A DNA stretch of 64,000 bases from Catenaria anguillulae PL171 (GCA_002102555.1 MCFL01000030.1:186001-250000); one strand, 5' to 3'; counted from the stretch's first letter, positions 13,701 to 26,496 are shown. The notes: generated by a model not told the origin, from the sequence alone. Numbers and translations: made by a program.

Positions 13701-16700
13701 ACGGTCGCTCCAGTGGGATTACAAGCTTCGTCTTCGTCAACAGCACAAGCCGCCCGGGAGCCGCACACGTCCGTCAGCTGGGCTGTGGATTCAGGCGACG
13801 CGACGCTGGTCGGCACCAATCCCTTGGCTGTGATTTCAGTCAAGGACTGCTCGGGCGTCTCCGGCAACAAGCATTTGGCGCGCGTCGAGACCATTGTTGT
13901 CGACTTGCCGCAAAACATTTTGCAGCTGTATACGTTCATTGACGAGTGGAAGTCGTACTTGGAGCCCGTCATCAGCGTTGGCGCTTCTAGTGCCGCCACC
14001 GGGACTGCCACTACCAACAATGGTAAGATTGCCGCAACTGGACCGATCGTCAACAAGGACGTGCACAAGAAACCATTTGGCGGAATCGACTTTTACGCAC
14101 CTAACGTGGCCGTGTCGCTTGGAGCCCTGCCGTCCCTGACGGTCATTTCTCGTATTTCCGCTGCGCTGCACTTTTCGTCGGAAACGCTTGGATGTTGGAT
14201 GTGTCCCGAAACGATCTCGGATTCTTGTATGCGGGCCAAGCATCGGCAGTGTATGTGACGTTGCCAACGTGCGTGTCGAGTCGCGCGGGGCCAGGATCAA
14301 TGTCGTGCTCGGCGTATTGCAGGGGACCGTGTCGTCCGAGACCTTGCAGCCTATTGAGACGTCGCTGTCGCTCTTGTCACGCGAAATCAACGACGTGCTT
14401 GAGTGCTCTTGTTTGTGTCGCCCAAGCTTGCGCGGTCCATGCAGCAGCAGCAGCAGCAGCAGCAACCCAGTGCTTCCGCGACGCAATCAGCAAAGCCGGG
14501 TTTATCGGCTGGCAAGTCGCCGCCGCTCCTCAACTCAAGAATGGCGCCACCGCCACCGCCTCGGGTGTCCGCATCTCGTGCGACGGAGTTTCGCTGTCCA
14601 TGGTCACGACGCGCGGCGTATTGCAAGTCCACTCGGATCTCATTACCGGCTCAAAGCTTGGCGACACGTGGTCGTTTGATTCGTCCCAGCTCAGCCTTGC
14701 TTTCCTCTCGCTCAATCGCACCATGTTGTCACAAGTTCGGTTTGCCCTGTCCATGTCGTCTTCTGCCACGTTGCTCCGACTCGGACTCTCGCGGTTCGAG
14801 ATGATGGTTCAGCCAAAGGCCATGCTTCAACTCGTCGATTTGGTTGCCTTCATTGCAGGCGAAACGGCGGTGCGCAAAAAGGCCAAGGAGGCGGAGCTGA
14901 ACCAGCTCAGCACAACGACACAAAAAGTCATGGAATCACTCGACGTCAATGCCGCCGGTGGGCAGGTACGGGGGCCGAGCAAAGTACAGGGGCAAGTAGC
15001 AGCGTCGGTGGTGCGGCCGCTATCATTGGAAAGCGAGATGTGCACATTGCCCTGGATTCGGTGTCGTGCCATTTGCTCGTGGATGCCCACCATTCGACCG
15101 AGTTGACGTTGCACAGTGCCACGCTGTGGCGCAAGAGCGGGGAGTTTGATGTGATTGCGTCCGACTTGCGACTCGCCATTGACGGCTCGAGCATTGTCTT
15201 TCCCGGGTGCCATGTGCTGAGTAATGCTGGGTCGTGGACGTGTCAAGTGCAGCCATGTCAACTCACGATCCAGTCGCATTTGCTTCCAAGTATCGTCGTC
15301 ATCTTTGACGAGACAACGAACGCTCTCGTGTCGGCGCAAACCTTGGCCAGTTCGTTCCTCACGTCGTCCATGGAGACTGTCCCGTCGATTGCTGCCACGT
15401 CGTCCGGCCAAGTCAACGATTTTGCCAACATTCCCGTGCAAGTCGATTTTCTGGGCGGCAAGGGCACCATCATTGACTCATCGATTTCCATTCCCTCTGG
15501 TCAGCTTCGGCTCAAGGACGGTTTGCTGTGGGTGCACGTGTCGTCCAGTCACAATGTCTTGCTGCCGTCGGCGGTCGAGCTGTTTCGGTCCCTCATGGAC
15601 GCTCCACAGTCCACGCGTGCACGCACGGAAACCTCTTCGACGCTGGGCGGGTTGCTGTCGCCCATGCCCTTATCGCCCATGCCAGCAACACCGCGGTCCG
15701 AGACCATGCCAGACATGCACTCAACCAGTGCAAATGGTGGTGGCGGCGGTGGTGGTGCCAGTTTACCGTTTCAAGTCTTGTTTGTGCTCGAACCGACCAC
15801 GATCGACCTCAAGGGCCGAAAGTCGAAATGTTTGGCCCAACTGCAGTTTTCAAGCACGGTTCACGTCGACCCGGCACCTCTGCATGTTTCGGTTCTAGTA
15901 CCGACGCTCTCGTTTGGCATTCATCACCCGTTTGCATCCGAGGATTGCGTCACAATGCGAATCAATGACATAACGTTTGCCTACGGTCTCGACTCTGGCC
16001 TTCTCGGGCAAGTCCCATCGGTGGAGCTCAAGGTACTGCTACGTCATTTCCTCGAAATCCGCGAGTGGATAGATGAGTGGACCGCACACGCTCCATTGTC
16101 GTCCATGACCACCACCGCCCCGCCCGAGAGTCCAAGTGCAAGCCGCAACTCGCGCCAGTTTCTTACCGAGCCATTGCCATCGCCACTCGGGACAAGCATG
16201 CGCTCATCCATGCAATTCGACTCGGCTCCATTCGACTTTCCGCACTCGCTCATCAAGTTTGGCAAGGTGGAGGCAACCATACAGATGGGCCAAGCCATTG
16301 GTCTTGCGACTGTAACTTTACCCGACTTGTTCATGTTTGCCGAGCACCGTACCGCCCACTTTTCGTCCAACTTGGCTGTCGCAGTCAACGGGCGCGTCCT
16401 GTCTCGGTTGGATATGCGCTCATTTCATGCAACACTACAGTTCCAGGGGCATCAAACCATGGTCGAGGCCGGAATCGAGCGCATTTTGGGCACCTTCCAG
16501 TATCAAACCGCCATGACGACCGTCGCGGACGTGGCAACTGTCGGCATTTTGCTTGTTGCACGCGGGCTGTCGGCCGATCTCGACATTCGCGTCGGCGATT
16601 CTGTTCTGCTCACGTCTGCACGTGCGGCGCCCGCAGTACTCAACGTGATGCAACGGTTCAAGGACTTGGTAGGTCTGTCTGCGTCACCATCAACGACGCC

Positions 16701-17623
16701 TGCTGCACCTTTGCTTTCGCCATTTGGGGATTGAACGCGGTCGACCCACGGTTCTCGGGACACATCACCCTTCTCGTGTCGCTCATCTCGTTGCACGTTT
16801 ACGGCGAGTCGCTCATGGACCCCGAGCACATCATGGCCACTGTGCACCGCCCACTTGTACATGTGACAGTGAATGGTGGCGACCCAGTCCATCGCGTGCT
16901 CAAGACGCATGTGACAAGATCAAGCTCATCAAGGTAACGCTTTCGGATCCTTGCTTGTGGTTCCACCCACAGATGTGGCGGTTGGGTGCAATGGGCTCGT
17001 GGCCCGTGTCGGCCACGCCTACGACATCAGCGGCAGCCAGTAGCGCAGCAGCTTTATCTGGATCAATGGCCAATTCGCAGCCACAATCTCAGCCGCAGCA
17101 AGCGCCTGTTCCCATTCCACATCGGCAAACAAAACTCATTGCGCAGGTTCCCAAGTCCGATTTATCCATGACCACCTGGACCGTTTCCGATGCCGCCAGC
17201 GCGGTCAACAATTCGATATCCTCGTCCACCTCGTCGACTGCCCTGCTCGGCCAAACCAACCCAGGTCAAGTTGTTGTGCGCCACGTATTCACGACCCAAT
17301 TCGACGGCATGATTGACCTTGCCCTCAACATGATTCTGTACCGCAACTTGCAAGACGTGATTGAGCTGTACGAGAGTGAGATTTCGCGCACCATGCGCAC
17401 GCTGCAAATCATTGCCGGCCCGAGTCAAGAGGAAAAGGCCATCAAGTTTGTGCTTGAGCCTGTCGAGCCGCCTGTGCTTGTGCCTCGGTTGCGCGTCATG
17501 GGCGAGGCGACCCCGCCGCTCGAGTGGTTGGTCAAGAAGGAGTTGGTCCCCGAGTTGGCGCACACCACCGTGACGTTGCCGTTGGATGGGTTTTTGAGGA
17601 GCTTGGCAAGTAGTTTCTCTTAG
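7763..17623 (+). CDS. CSF1: CSF1, bridge-like lipid-transfer protein (BLTP1 family)
   Basis: Giant ER-anchored protein of the Csf1/Tweek/BLTP1 family, thought to channel phospholipid between membranes and to support GPI-anchor synthesis and cold growth in yeast. An N-terminal membrane anchor (FFVYCLVVVVVMLFFFFYF) is followed by the family signature HVEVESIKIALLGGRISFRNLRY, ITFRYWKWAVR and GIEWCMYNRTPVFDWI (shown in pieces), then EWGIDLVFYGALVNYGPWADRQR. The C-terminus has VMGEATPPLEWL, which is diagnostic for the family. Introns are 8598-8678, 9278-9370 and 10295-10369. Roughly 3,200 residues, close to yeast Csf1 (2,958). The reading frame moves about fifteen times without an intron, mostly by one missing base, for example near 7924, 8295, 9217, 12229 and 13245. 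PolyQ tracts lie at 8400-8455 and 14442-14464. Confidence 0.9.
9316..9332. repeat. CA dinucleotide repeat in a CSF1 intron
   Basis: About eight CA units lie inside the second CSF1 intron (9278-9370), between a T-run and the GTTGTAG acceptor. Confidence 0.8.
14442..14464 (+). repeat. CAG repeat encoding polyglutamine in CSF1
   Basis: A pure CAG run encodes seven to eight glutamines (or alanines/serines in other frames). The flanking coding frames make Gln the likely reading: SMQQQ..QPSASATQ. It sits in a low-complexity linker between two conserved beta-rich parts of CSF1. Confidence 0.6.
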
Positions 17624-17961
17624 TCGTGTCGTGTACATGTTGTGTTTCGCAACCATCTCATCTGTTCATAGCCCGTTAGGTTACTCTATAGAAGCACACT
17701 TGTGGTTTGCCGCCGATTGACCTAGTAATTCTTGTTAACGATCTTGTTGGTCAACCTGGCTCGCTTCCATCAATATTGCATCCTCAGTCAGAATCGCAAT
17801 CGCCTCCCCTTGCATGCATAGAACCAGAGCCCAGCTGGCCGACGGGGACAGTCCCCAGCTTTCGTGCCGAAATCTTTCTGCCGTATTGTATGCACTTGGG
17901 CAATATCTTGGAAACGTGACGATGACGCTGAGCGAACGAATGGCTATGAACACTTGATGCA
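17624..17961. other. Intergenic region CSF1 / PMS1
   Basis: These 338 bp between two genes on the plus strand should hold the CSF1 3' end and the PMS1 promoter. I see no open frame with coding character, no TATA box and no structured element. Confidence 0.5.
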
Positions 17962-20948
17962 ATGAAACCTCTGTCTTCCAGTTCCTCAACCTTGCCGTCA
18001 AACTCACTGGCCGCGGCCCGCGCTGGTCGAGTCGGTGTAACCAGCAACAGCAAGCATGTCCAAGCCCTTCCGACCGATGCTGTCTCGCGCATCTCTGCCC
18101 ACCAAGTCATTGCTGACCTGGCGACTGCCATCAAGGAGCTTGTCGACAACGCCATTGATGCCGGCGCTACCCGCATCGACGTCCGTCTCGTCAACCACGG
18201 CCTCGACTCGTTTTCAGTCACCGACAACGGCTCGGGCATTCCTCCAGCTGATCATGCGCTCGTTGCCACGCAGTCGGCCACTTCCAAACTGCGGTCCATG
18301 GATGACCTTGACGCAGTCATGGCGGGCGGATCTCTTGGGTTTCGCGGACAGGCCATGCATGCGCTGTGTGCCTTGTCACAGCAAGTCATAATCACAACCA
18401 GAGCAGAAGAGATGACGGTGGCCGCTGCAAAGCTGGTTTTCGACAAGGAGGGCAAATTGGTTTCGTCTTCACCTATATCGGCGACAAGGGGCACAACGGT
18501 CCAGGTTCAAGGCTTGTTTGCGGCATTGCCCGTGCGTGCGTCCGAGTTGAAGGCAAACGCAAAGCGCGAGTTTGCGAAAACGGTGGCTCTGCTGCAACAT
18601 TATGCCGTGTCATGCGTGAAGCAACGCATTATGGTGACACATATAATGGGTGGCAGGCTGTCGACCATCTTTGCGACGCCGATTCCGCCCGTAAATGGAG
18701 ACCCCAAACCTTTGACGGCCAACTTGGCTGCAGTTTTTGACGCCTCGGCCGTGCGTCAGTGGGCCGCGGTCGAGTGGACCATGGATCGGCGGGCCATTAC
18801 CATCACGGGCGGGATTTGTGTGGGTCCGACCAATGCGCGGCCAGCAAGCGACCGGCAGTTTGTGTTTGTCAACAAGCGACCAGTCGACATACCCAAAGCA
18901 CGTTCTTCCCTTTTCTTGCAACAAGTATCCCGCACTCGGTCCAATCGGATTCTTACCGCCAATTTCTCGCCATGCAGCTTTCCAAACTTGTAACACAAGT
19001 CTACCGCGAGCTGTACCCCGAAAAGCGATCGCAATACCCCGTTTTTGTTCTTGACATGGTCGTCCCCGCGGGCGAGGTGGATGTCAACGTGACGCCCGAC
19101 AAGCGGTACGCTTTCTGCTCGAGTCCACTCAATCCTTTGCCATTTTCTTACATCTGCGATGATTAGTACCGTCATGCTCTGGCGCGAAGGTGACGTCCTC
19201 GCTGGTTTCCGAGTACGTTTGATCGCACATTGGCCGAGCATAGACCCATTCCTGCACTGACGCGGCAAGGATTTTAGGATTACCTTACCTCCTCGATTCT
19301 GGCTCCCACCTCGACCACGCTCTCAGTCAACTCGCTCACCCAACCCGACAATAGCGACGACATTTTGGCACCCTCTTCGTCCCCCTTTTCCTCTCAATCC
19401 GATCAACCTTTGGCATATACGTCGCAATCAAGGTTCCAGTCACCAGTTCATTCGCAGTCTTGTTCACACCAAACTCCGAAGACAGGTTTGAGGCAATCCC
19501 GAAGCACGCCCTTGTCTTCCTCGGCTGCGTCTTCCACAACACCCTCCATTGTCACGCCCACGTCGCTGCGGCTCAAGCGGCGGCTTGCAGCCTTGACGGC
19601 ATCCCCGACTCCAGCCTCAAAGACTCGACGCTTGATACCGCCAGCATCGGGTCCAGTTCCTGCTCGCAGTAGCGCTTTGCGGTCCGAGGATGCCGCCTGT
19701 TTAGATGCCGACGACGACAGTGCAGACATGATGATGGTCGACTCGTCTGCTCTGCAGAATGGCTGTTGCAACCATCAAGATGGGCAAGACGACAGTGACG
19801 CATTTCTCACCAGCACCTCCCAACCCACCCCAGCTCTCAACCAATCGACCTTCTCCCAGACCCCTCGACGTTTGACCCAATCGACCCCGAAGTCCAACGC
19901 AGCCTCTCCAAATCCGACTTTGCGGGCATGCGTGTGATTGGCCAATTCAACCTCGGATTCATTGTCACGCAACACGGATCTGACCTGTACCTAGTTGACC
20001 AGCATGCCGCCGATGAAAAGTCGACATTCGAGCGGCTGCTCGCCCAGCATCATGGAGAAACAGACGGCGGCAACGGGATCCAGCGACTCGTTCGTCCGAT
20101 TCCCGTCATGGTGCCGCCCGATCTCGTGCACGTCGCGCTCGACGACCCAAGGGTCACCGCATCCGGGTTTCATGTCTCTGAGCGAAATGCCGAGGAGGAA
20201 GCGGTGGCGGCGTTTGGGCAAGTGTGGCTGGATGCTGTACCCGTGGATGCGCGCGGGCGCCCCTTGGGGCCCGCTGATTTCTTGGATGCGATTGCGCGAT
20301 TGCGTGATGAGCCCATGGCCGCAAATCCAGACGCAAGTACCAACACCAAGCGTGTCGTGACGGACCGTGACCGCGCGGCACTTGCGTCGCGCGCGTGTCG
20401 GACGAGCGTTATGATTGGGACGCCATTGGATCACAAGCGGATGGTGAGGATCGTGAGAAGGTTGGCAGAGATGGATCACCCATGGGTTCGCGTGTTCTTG
20501 ACTTACCGGCAGTGGTCTACCCATTTGCTGACGGCTTTACCTGTATGTTTTTCCATATTTGTAGAATTGCCCACATGGCCGCCCAACCGTTCGCCATCTG
20601 ATGGACCTCAAGGATGTAGAAAATTGGCGGGAAAGCGTGTTGGAAATGGTCGCGCCAGTTGAGGCGGAGGAAGATCAAGTTGACGCCGTCCAAGAGGATG
20701 AATATGTACCGCGGATGGAGCGCTGGAAGCGCCGTTATCGCCAGCAAGTGCTCAATGGTACACCAATGACTTGGAGCGGGTCGTTTCTGGATGACATGGG
20801 CGGCGAGTCGTGGGATGAGGAGACGTCGTCAACACCGACAGATATACAGGCGGCGGCGATTGGGGACGATGGACCGGGCGAGGCTATTGTACTTGACTCT
20901 GATCAAGAGGATGAGGCACATGATGGCCCAGAGATGCTGTTGGCATGA
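17962..20948 (+). CDS. PMS1: PMS1-type MutL DNA mismatch repair endonuclease
   Basis: MutL-family ATPase and endonuclease, partner of MLH1 in mismatch repair (yeast PMS1, human PMS2). The N-terminal GHKL ATPase has IKELVDNAIDAGA, DNGSGI and GFRGQAM. The ATP-lid glutamate of the usual GFRGEAL reads Gln here. Next come FVNKRPVDIPK and VDVNVTPDKR, then a variable Ser/Pro linker. The C-terminal domain has the metal-binding DQHAADEKSTFE, which fits DQHAx2Ex4E, plus ACRTSVMIG and HPWNCPHGRPTVRHL, so the nuclease site looks intact. Introns are 18898-18977 (a GC-AG intron), 19106-19166, 19213-19277 and 20486-20564. One frame change falls near 19856 in the linker. The C-terminus continues as an acidic tail of about 100 residues beyond the usual PMS1 end. 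About 890 residues. Confidence 0.9.
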
Positions 20949-21210
20949 ATCCGTCTCGATGCATCATGAAGTCTTTTGTGCTTGGACTCAATGGCCAAGG
21001 ATCATCAGGAACGACGATGTATGAGCAACCTATCAACCAACTCAACGGACATGGCGTCGAGCCCAACCTGAGCATGGCGACAACCATATCACGAGAATTC
21101 GAAGCACAGGTGGGGAGTCTTTGTCTCCTCAGCGGCATGACATGTGGTGGTGACAAATCTGACAAATCCGCACACGCCAAAGAAATTGAATCAAGAATGA
21201 CCATGCAACC

Positions 21211-23741
21211 ATGGAAGCAACAGAATACACACTCGGCGCACTCGAAAAGCTGCCGTACGACATTTGGAGCAACGTCTTTGTCTGGTTCGCTCGCAAGTCG
21301 ACCACGGCACAGCTCCTCGCCGCGCGGTTGGTTTGCCGCACGTTTGACTTGGCGATTCGCGAGGAGCGCACCGCATACCAAGCCGTGCTGGCAGCTCAAG
21401 GCCGCATCCTGCGCAACAATGAAGGCCAAGTCATTCGGTTTAGCGATTGCCCGGTCGCTTCCTGGTGGGCCGTCCTCATGGACCAGGTTCGATTGGATCG
21501 CACCTGGATGATCGCCTCAACGACGACAATGATGTCATCCGCAGTCGACGGCAATGGCGGGGTTGCCCCGATTTCGCCACCACCTGGATACGAGGTCACC
21601 ACCCTTTCCCACACTGCACACGACAAGTACGACGTGCTGCTCTACTACGACTGGGTTTGCGCCACTGTCGATCCAATTGACAAGTCCAAACCGAGCAATG
21701 GCGAGCGTGGGGCGATCGGTTTCCTCGCACATCGTAAACGTCTCCAAATGAAACGCAACAACAAGAGCAAAAGAAAGCAAGTGCGCTCGATGCGTTACCT
21801 TGCTGTGCACGTCGTTGATTACCCTTCGCTGCAGCCCGTCGTCACCCACACATTCTTCCATCGCGGCTTTGGATGGCGGACCAATCTCGCAGACTTGCCA
21901 CGGGCAACGAACGTCAACGACAACCACGTCTTGTCACTCGATGCGCCGTGGATCGCCACTCTACTGTTGGTCGATTACAAGCGCAAGCAATACGCGCTGG
22001 CGTATACAGACGAATACGGGGTATCAGCGCTTGTGTTGCGGAGTTATGTGGATGACGCACCTTCGAATGGCAAGACAATTGGCTCGTTTTTCTTTGAAGG
22101 GCATAGCAACGGTACTTGACTCCATGTCCCTCTGAGCCAAAGTCCCATTGATCTTCAAAACTTGACTCATTACATTGCCCTTGTCCCATTGTTTGTTTGT
22201 ACTCAGGCACATTTCTTCGCATCGTGGACGACGCCACTTATCGCTTCTACTTCACTGACAACATTGGCGACTCTTATACGCACATGCACCTTCTCTCGCG
22301 AGACACGCTTGCTCCCATTTCCAGCATGACCATTCCCGTCGAAACGCATTTCTTTGACCACTTTCCCGACCATAACCGCAACCTATTGATGGTTGCCTCG
22401 ATGCACGGCGAAGTGTCGTTCTGGGACGTGACGACGGGTCAGCTGCAAGAATGGATCCAAGCGACACCAGGCCACCAGCTTCATGTCATGTTTTTCCGGC
22501 CACTCTTTCGCCCCGGATTGCTGACCGAGTCGCCTCCTTCCCGCCCAAATCGCGCCGGCTCACCCGAACCGTCAAGCTCGACATCAACCCCGCATCCGAT
22601 TCACGAGCAGCGCCCATGGATCCAACTCATTATTGGCTGGCTCAACTGTCTTCCGGGCCTCGAGCACCTTTCCCAAAACACTGGCGCATGCCTCTTCAAC
22701 ATTTCCTCGCTCCCGCTTACTCCACGTACATCATTGGATCAACTCACTGCAGCACCTGCTGACCGTTCACCATATCCGCAAAACCAAGGCATCCGGTCCA
22801 TGTCCATGATTCTCGGAACCCCATTTCTTGCGGGCGATATCACGGGTCATCTGATGGCCGTCCTGCAACCAAACGGTCGCGTAGTCATGATTGACTTGCG
22901 AGCACCGAGCTCGCCCGTTGAGTCGAGGTCCAATTCGGTCGACGACTCGGATCCTCTATCCAAACCGACCGTGGGACTGCAACCAGTTAAGACGACGCCG
23001 TTGTGGTTCATGTCGCGGGCGGCTCGCGAGTACGCCCTGGTCCATGGCGAGCTGCTGGATGTGTCGCTACCTGTCGATGGTGAAGCCCGTGTGCGCGCAT
23101 TGGGCAAGACCAACCTAAAGCTTGTTGCTCGGCGGATTCATGGCGACACGCTCCACGGCGCGGCAGATTTGATTCAACGCGCCCATAGCTCGACCATGTC
23201 AGCTGACCTGCATTCGGTGGGCGGGGCGGCACAAGTAATTGCCGCCGAAGATGGCGTGACCGATGCGAGCGATGGCGAGTGGGAGGATGAGGAGGAGGTG
23301 ACGGAGATTGCGCCGGGCCAGTTTGTCAGTGTGGAGGATGAGTCGGAGAGCGAGTGGAGCGAGGCGAGCAGCCAAGGCGACAGTTCCAATGCGGATACGA
23401 CTGGTTCGACCCATCCTCATGAAAATGGGTTGGCCACCACGGCCATTTCGGATATGCCGCAAAGCCCGGTCGCCGCCAACTCGAGCTCAAGCGATGCATG
23501 GCCCTCGGACGGTGCATCTGACTCTTCCCAGTGGGAGGATGAATCCGAGAGCAGCCATGGGAATGAGGAGAGTGGATCGGATTGGAGCGATGACGCTGAC
23601 GACGAGGAAAATGAAGAAGGAGACCAGGACGAATGGTCGCACGAGAATGCTGGGGATCTCATGTTTTTGGATTCGCGCGGGAACGCCATGTTGATTCACA
23701 GAGGATCCAATTTGGTCTTGTTGAGACGAGTGCAACGATAG
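21211..23741 (+). CDS. F-box protein with long acidic C-terminus
   Basis: The N-terminus LEKLPYDIWSNVFVWFA..LLAARLVCRTFDLAIREER matches an F-box (residues about 11-52), which would recruit the SCF ubiquitin ligase through Skp1. The middle (residues about 130-560) contains short beta-strand-like repeats such as YLAVHVVDYP, YALAYTDEYG and GEVSFWDVTTGQ, suggesting a beta-propeller-like substrate domain. I could not count canonical WD40 repeats. The last 250 residues are Ser/Glu/Asp-rich (WEDEEEVTEIAPG, DSSQWEDESESSH). One intron, 22112-22206 (GTACTT..TCAG), joins HSNG to TFLRIVDD. About 810 residues, read without any frame change. The substrate is unknown. Confidence 0.75.
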
Positions 23742-24410
23742 CCCACTCAATTCTTGTATGTATGATTGCCAATCTTTTATGGCAATTTGCTACCATGTCT
23801 CTTGGCCGCACTTGTGAAGCGTGGCCGGCGACCACCGATTGATTGACTGATGATGCAATGTAAGTCCTGTTGCTCAGCAGCGCGTTTGAACCGCCACCCA
23901 CTGTCCTCACGGCGTTCTATCAACGGCTGCCAGCTCTTGCCGATTCATTCGCAGCGTTAGGCCTAAGGACACGCTTCCAATGCAGACCACCGGACTGGAC
24001 CTGCCCGGATGTACTCACGGTCGAGCAACCGAACACTGACTCGCGTCGTAACCATCCATGAGGTGCTGCTGACAGCGCGTCTGCTCCACCGCCGGGCTAG
24101 GTGCATGCCATTTACAATGCCGGCGGACTCGCGGCGCTCAACCATGTATCGCACTATATGACAAGCCCAAACGCGTGTACTCGTTGACTGGTTACGACAG
24201 GTCGCTGCAAGCCGTGCACAACTATTTCGAGCTCGCGGGCAACCAGACAGAGGCCACCAACAACGGCAACCCACAAGCATTTTGACCGCGTTGCGTCAAG
24301 TTGTTTGCTCTGTTCGCGCTTGGTGCGTTTTGGTTGGGGTCGTTGACCAAAGCAATGTTCGACTCGACACAGAAGCTATCCCAAAACATCAAGCAGCACA
24401 ATTTTTTCCC
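23742..24410. other. Intergenic region with coding-like scraps
   Basis: No gene is called in these 669 bp. Short open stretches look protein-like, for example YSLTGYDRSLQAVHNYFELAG near 24178-24240 ending at a stop at 24286. They cannot be linked to a start, a domain or convincing splice sites. A decayed gene, or an upstream exon of the next gene, is possible. Confidence 0.35.
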
Positions 24411-26332
24411 ATGAAATCTTGGTATCGAACAATGTCGCATTCGGCTCCGTTTCTAAAGTCACTCCTTGTGATTGTCGTGACCGCGAGTCTGTCTTCCGCC
24501 ATATCCATAGGCTCTGCCTGGATGATCACTTTTGTGGATGATTCAACCGTTACCTATCGAGGAATGTCACGGAAACGGGGGATATGGGCATTGATTCTCT
24601 GTGTGGTATGGGCGCTCATGGCACTGGTGGCATATGAACATTTCGCAAGTGTTTTTCTCTGTCCTCGAGCGACAACGGCGGCGGGAGTGAGAAGGACACA
24701 AATCAAGAAGACAGGCATCATTTTCAAAATTTGGACCGTGGGAATTGGAGTGTTGTTGACGGCTCGAGTGGCTCTCGTTGCGCACTTGCTTTTCCGTCAG
24801 GACAGTGGACCAGCGTCGTCTCTATGGATTCTGCGCTTGGTATACATCATGAACATGCTTGTGCTTCTCAGCTGTGTCTTGATATTGACAATCACTTGAT
24901 TCTGTCTGTATAGAGTTGTTGCTGTTCACCGCCATTGTCATGGCCGGCCCGCTGGTCTTCAAAGTTGAATGGATCAAGCTGTCTCCAACGACAGAGGAAC
25001 GAAAAAAGCGCCGACTCTTCTCCACGAGCACTTGTGTTTATCTCATCATGTGCGCAGGTTGGCTCTTCCCAGCCGGTGACATTCTCGAGCTGGTCGGCAC
25101 AGGCTTGGTTCTCGTGGCATGGATGTCCTTGACCTGCTACACATTGGTGGGTCACGCTAAACGTCCGTCGCAACTCGATTCACGAGATTCGAGGCCACTT
25201 TGACATATACTATTTGTCGTTTTCCGGTGCGTCTTTTCGGCTCTGAAAAGCTGCATGCATACACCCTTAACTCAATGCCACGCCACTGTCGCTTCACGAA
25301 TCAATGACACTAGGCTACCTCATGCTTCGCTATGTGAGCTATGCAACCCGTGTCCTCCCACAAGTCTTTGGCAATCTTTCCGCAGGCGGAATCTACTATG
25401 ACTTGTTTCAGCTCATTGGCCCATCCGTTTTTTCAATTGCCATGGCGTCTTTGGACTTGACGACTCAATACGCCGCCGTCTCACATTAACCCGAGCAAGT
25501 CAGGGCTCAAAAGTCTGGTTAACATTTGTGCACAAGGTACAAAGGCGTTCATTTTCCTATGTACCGCGATGTTCGCCACGGCCGTGCTGACAAAGTAAAC
25601 CCCCGAAAGCTCGCCCAGGAGATTCTTTCAACTGCCGTCGCATTTGTCTCACTTGAATCGACAATCTCACTTGCCATTTACGCGACATGTCGAGCAATGT
25701 GGACTCTTCTGTCGGATCTCGGACTCTTTCAGGATATCCTTCTCGCCTTTCGGCATCCGAGCTGGGATTTTTATGGCCTAAGGAAGAGCGCTCGTACCCA
25801 GAGCGAGTCATTATCAGTCGCTCGTCATGTTTCCAATCAACTCGAGTCCGCTCAAGTGTCTCTCATGGCGTCAATCACCAGTATCGCTTGCTTTTGCGTG
25901 GAGCTCGTGCTTCCTTACAATGACTACTTGGCCCTCCTTCCATCCAAAAGCACCGTCATTGGACGTCCTTGGGTGTTGCTTGCGATCACTCTTGCAACAC
26001 TCATGCCGTGGGCCATTGGCATTCCTCTCTTGTCTTGGAAATGTCAAGTTGCAACACGAGCTGCTGAGGAAGAATCTTCGTCGGCCACTGCCCTCTCAAT
26101 CAAGTCATCCACATTCTTGGCATCGACCGCCAATTCAAGCAAAGTATCCCGAGCACGGGCCATGCTGTCCGGAGCAGGTGATACTGAGCGACAGCCGAGT
26201 CATTGTACCGATATCAACATTACCATGTGGCAGGTAACATATGAATCTAGCTTTTCGCCAAAGCTGATTCTATTGCTCACATTTCTGATGCCCATATTCC
26301 GGTTTGGGCCACTCGATGCATTCCTAATGTAA
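24411..26332 (+). CDS. Multi-pass membrane protein, function unknown
   Basis: I do not recognise the family. The frames encode about ten hydrophobic segments: around 24447 (LLVIVVTASLSSAISIG), 24580 (WALILCVVWALMALVAY), 24740 (VGIGVLLTARVALVAHLLF), 24845, 24920 (LFTAIVMAGPLVF), 25035, 25100, 25410, 25545 (FIFLCTAMFATAVL), 25625, 25865 and 25970 (LLAITLATLMPWAIGIPLL). The spacing suggests a polytopic protein, possibly receptor-like. Likely introns are about 24870-24915, 25148-25313 (GTGGGT..CTAG) and about 25480-25540. A frame change near 25592 joins AVLTK to VNPRKLAQEIL. The start chosen is the ATG at 24411, just before the first hydrophobic segment. The model is tentative and might cover two genes. 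Confidence 0.4.
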
Positions 26333-26496
26333 ATCATCTCCTGTACCAGCAGCAAGCGGCAAATGTACATGTCGCTATGCGATCTTTCATTCGACTTTAT
26401 CGTTACATGAACATGAACAGCAACGAGCGCCATGTGCAAATTCGCAAGGAGTCACAAAATAATCCGACCAATCATGATGACCCCAATACAAACCGC

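Noticed and set aside
7763-17623. CSF1 as a pseudogene because of many frame changes
   Set aside because: All domains are present in order, splice sites are intact, and the same one-base losses affect essential genes such as uS2, so sequence error is likelier than decay.
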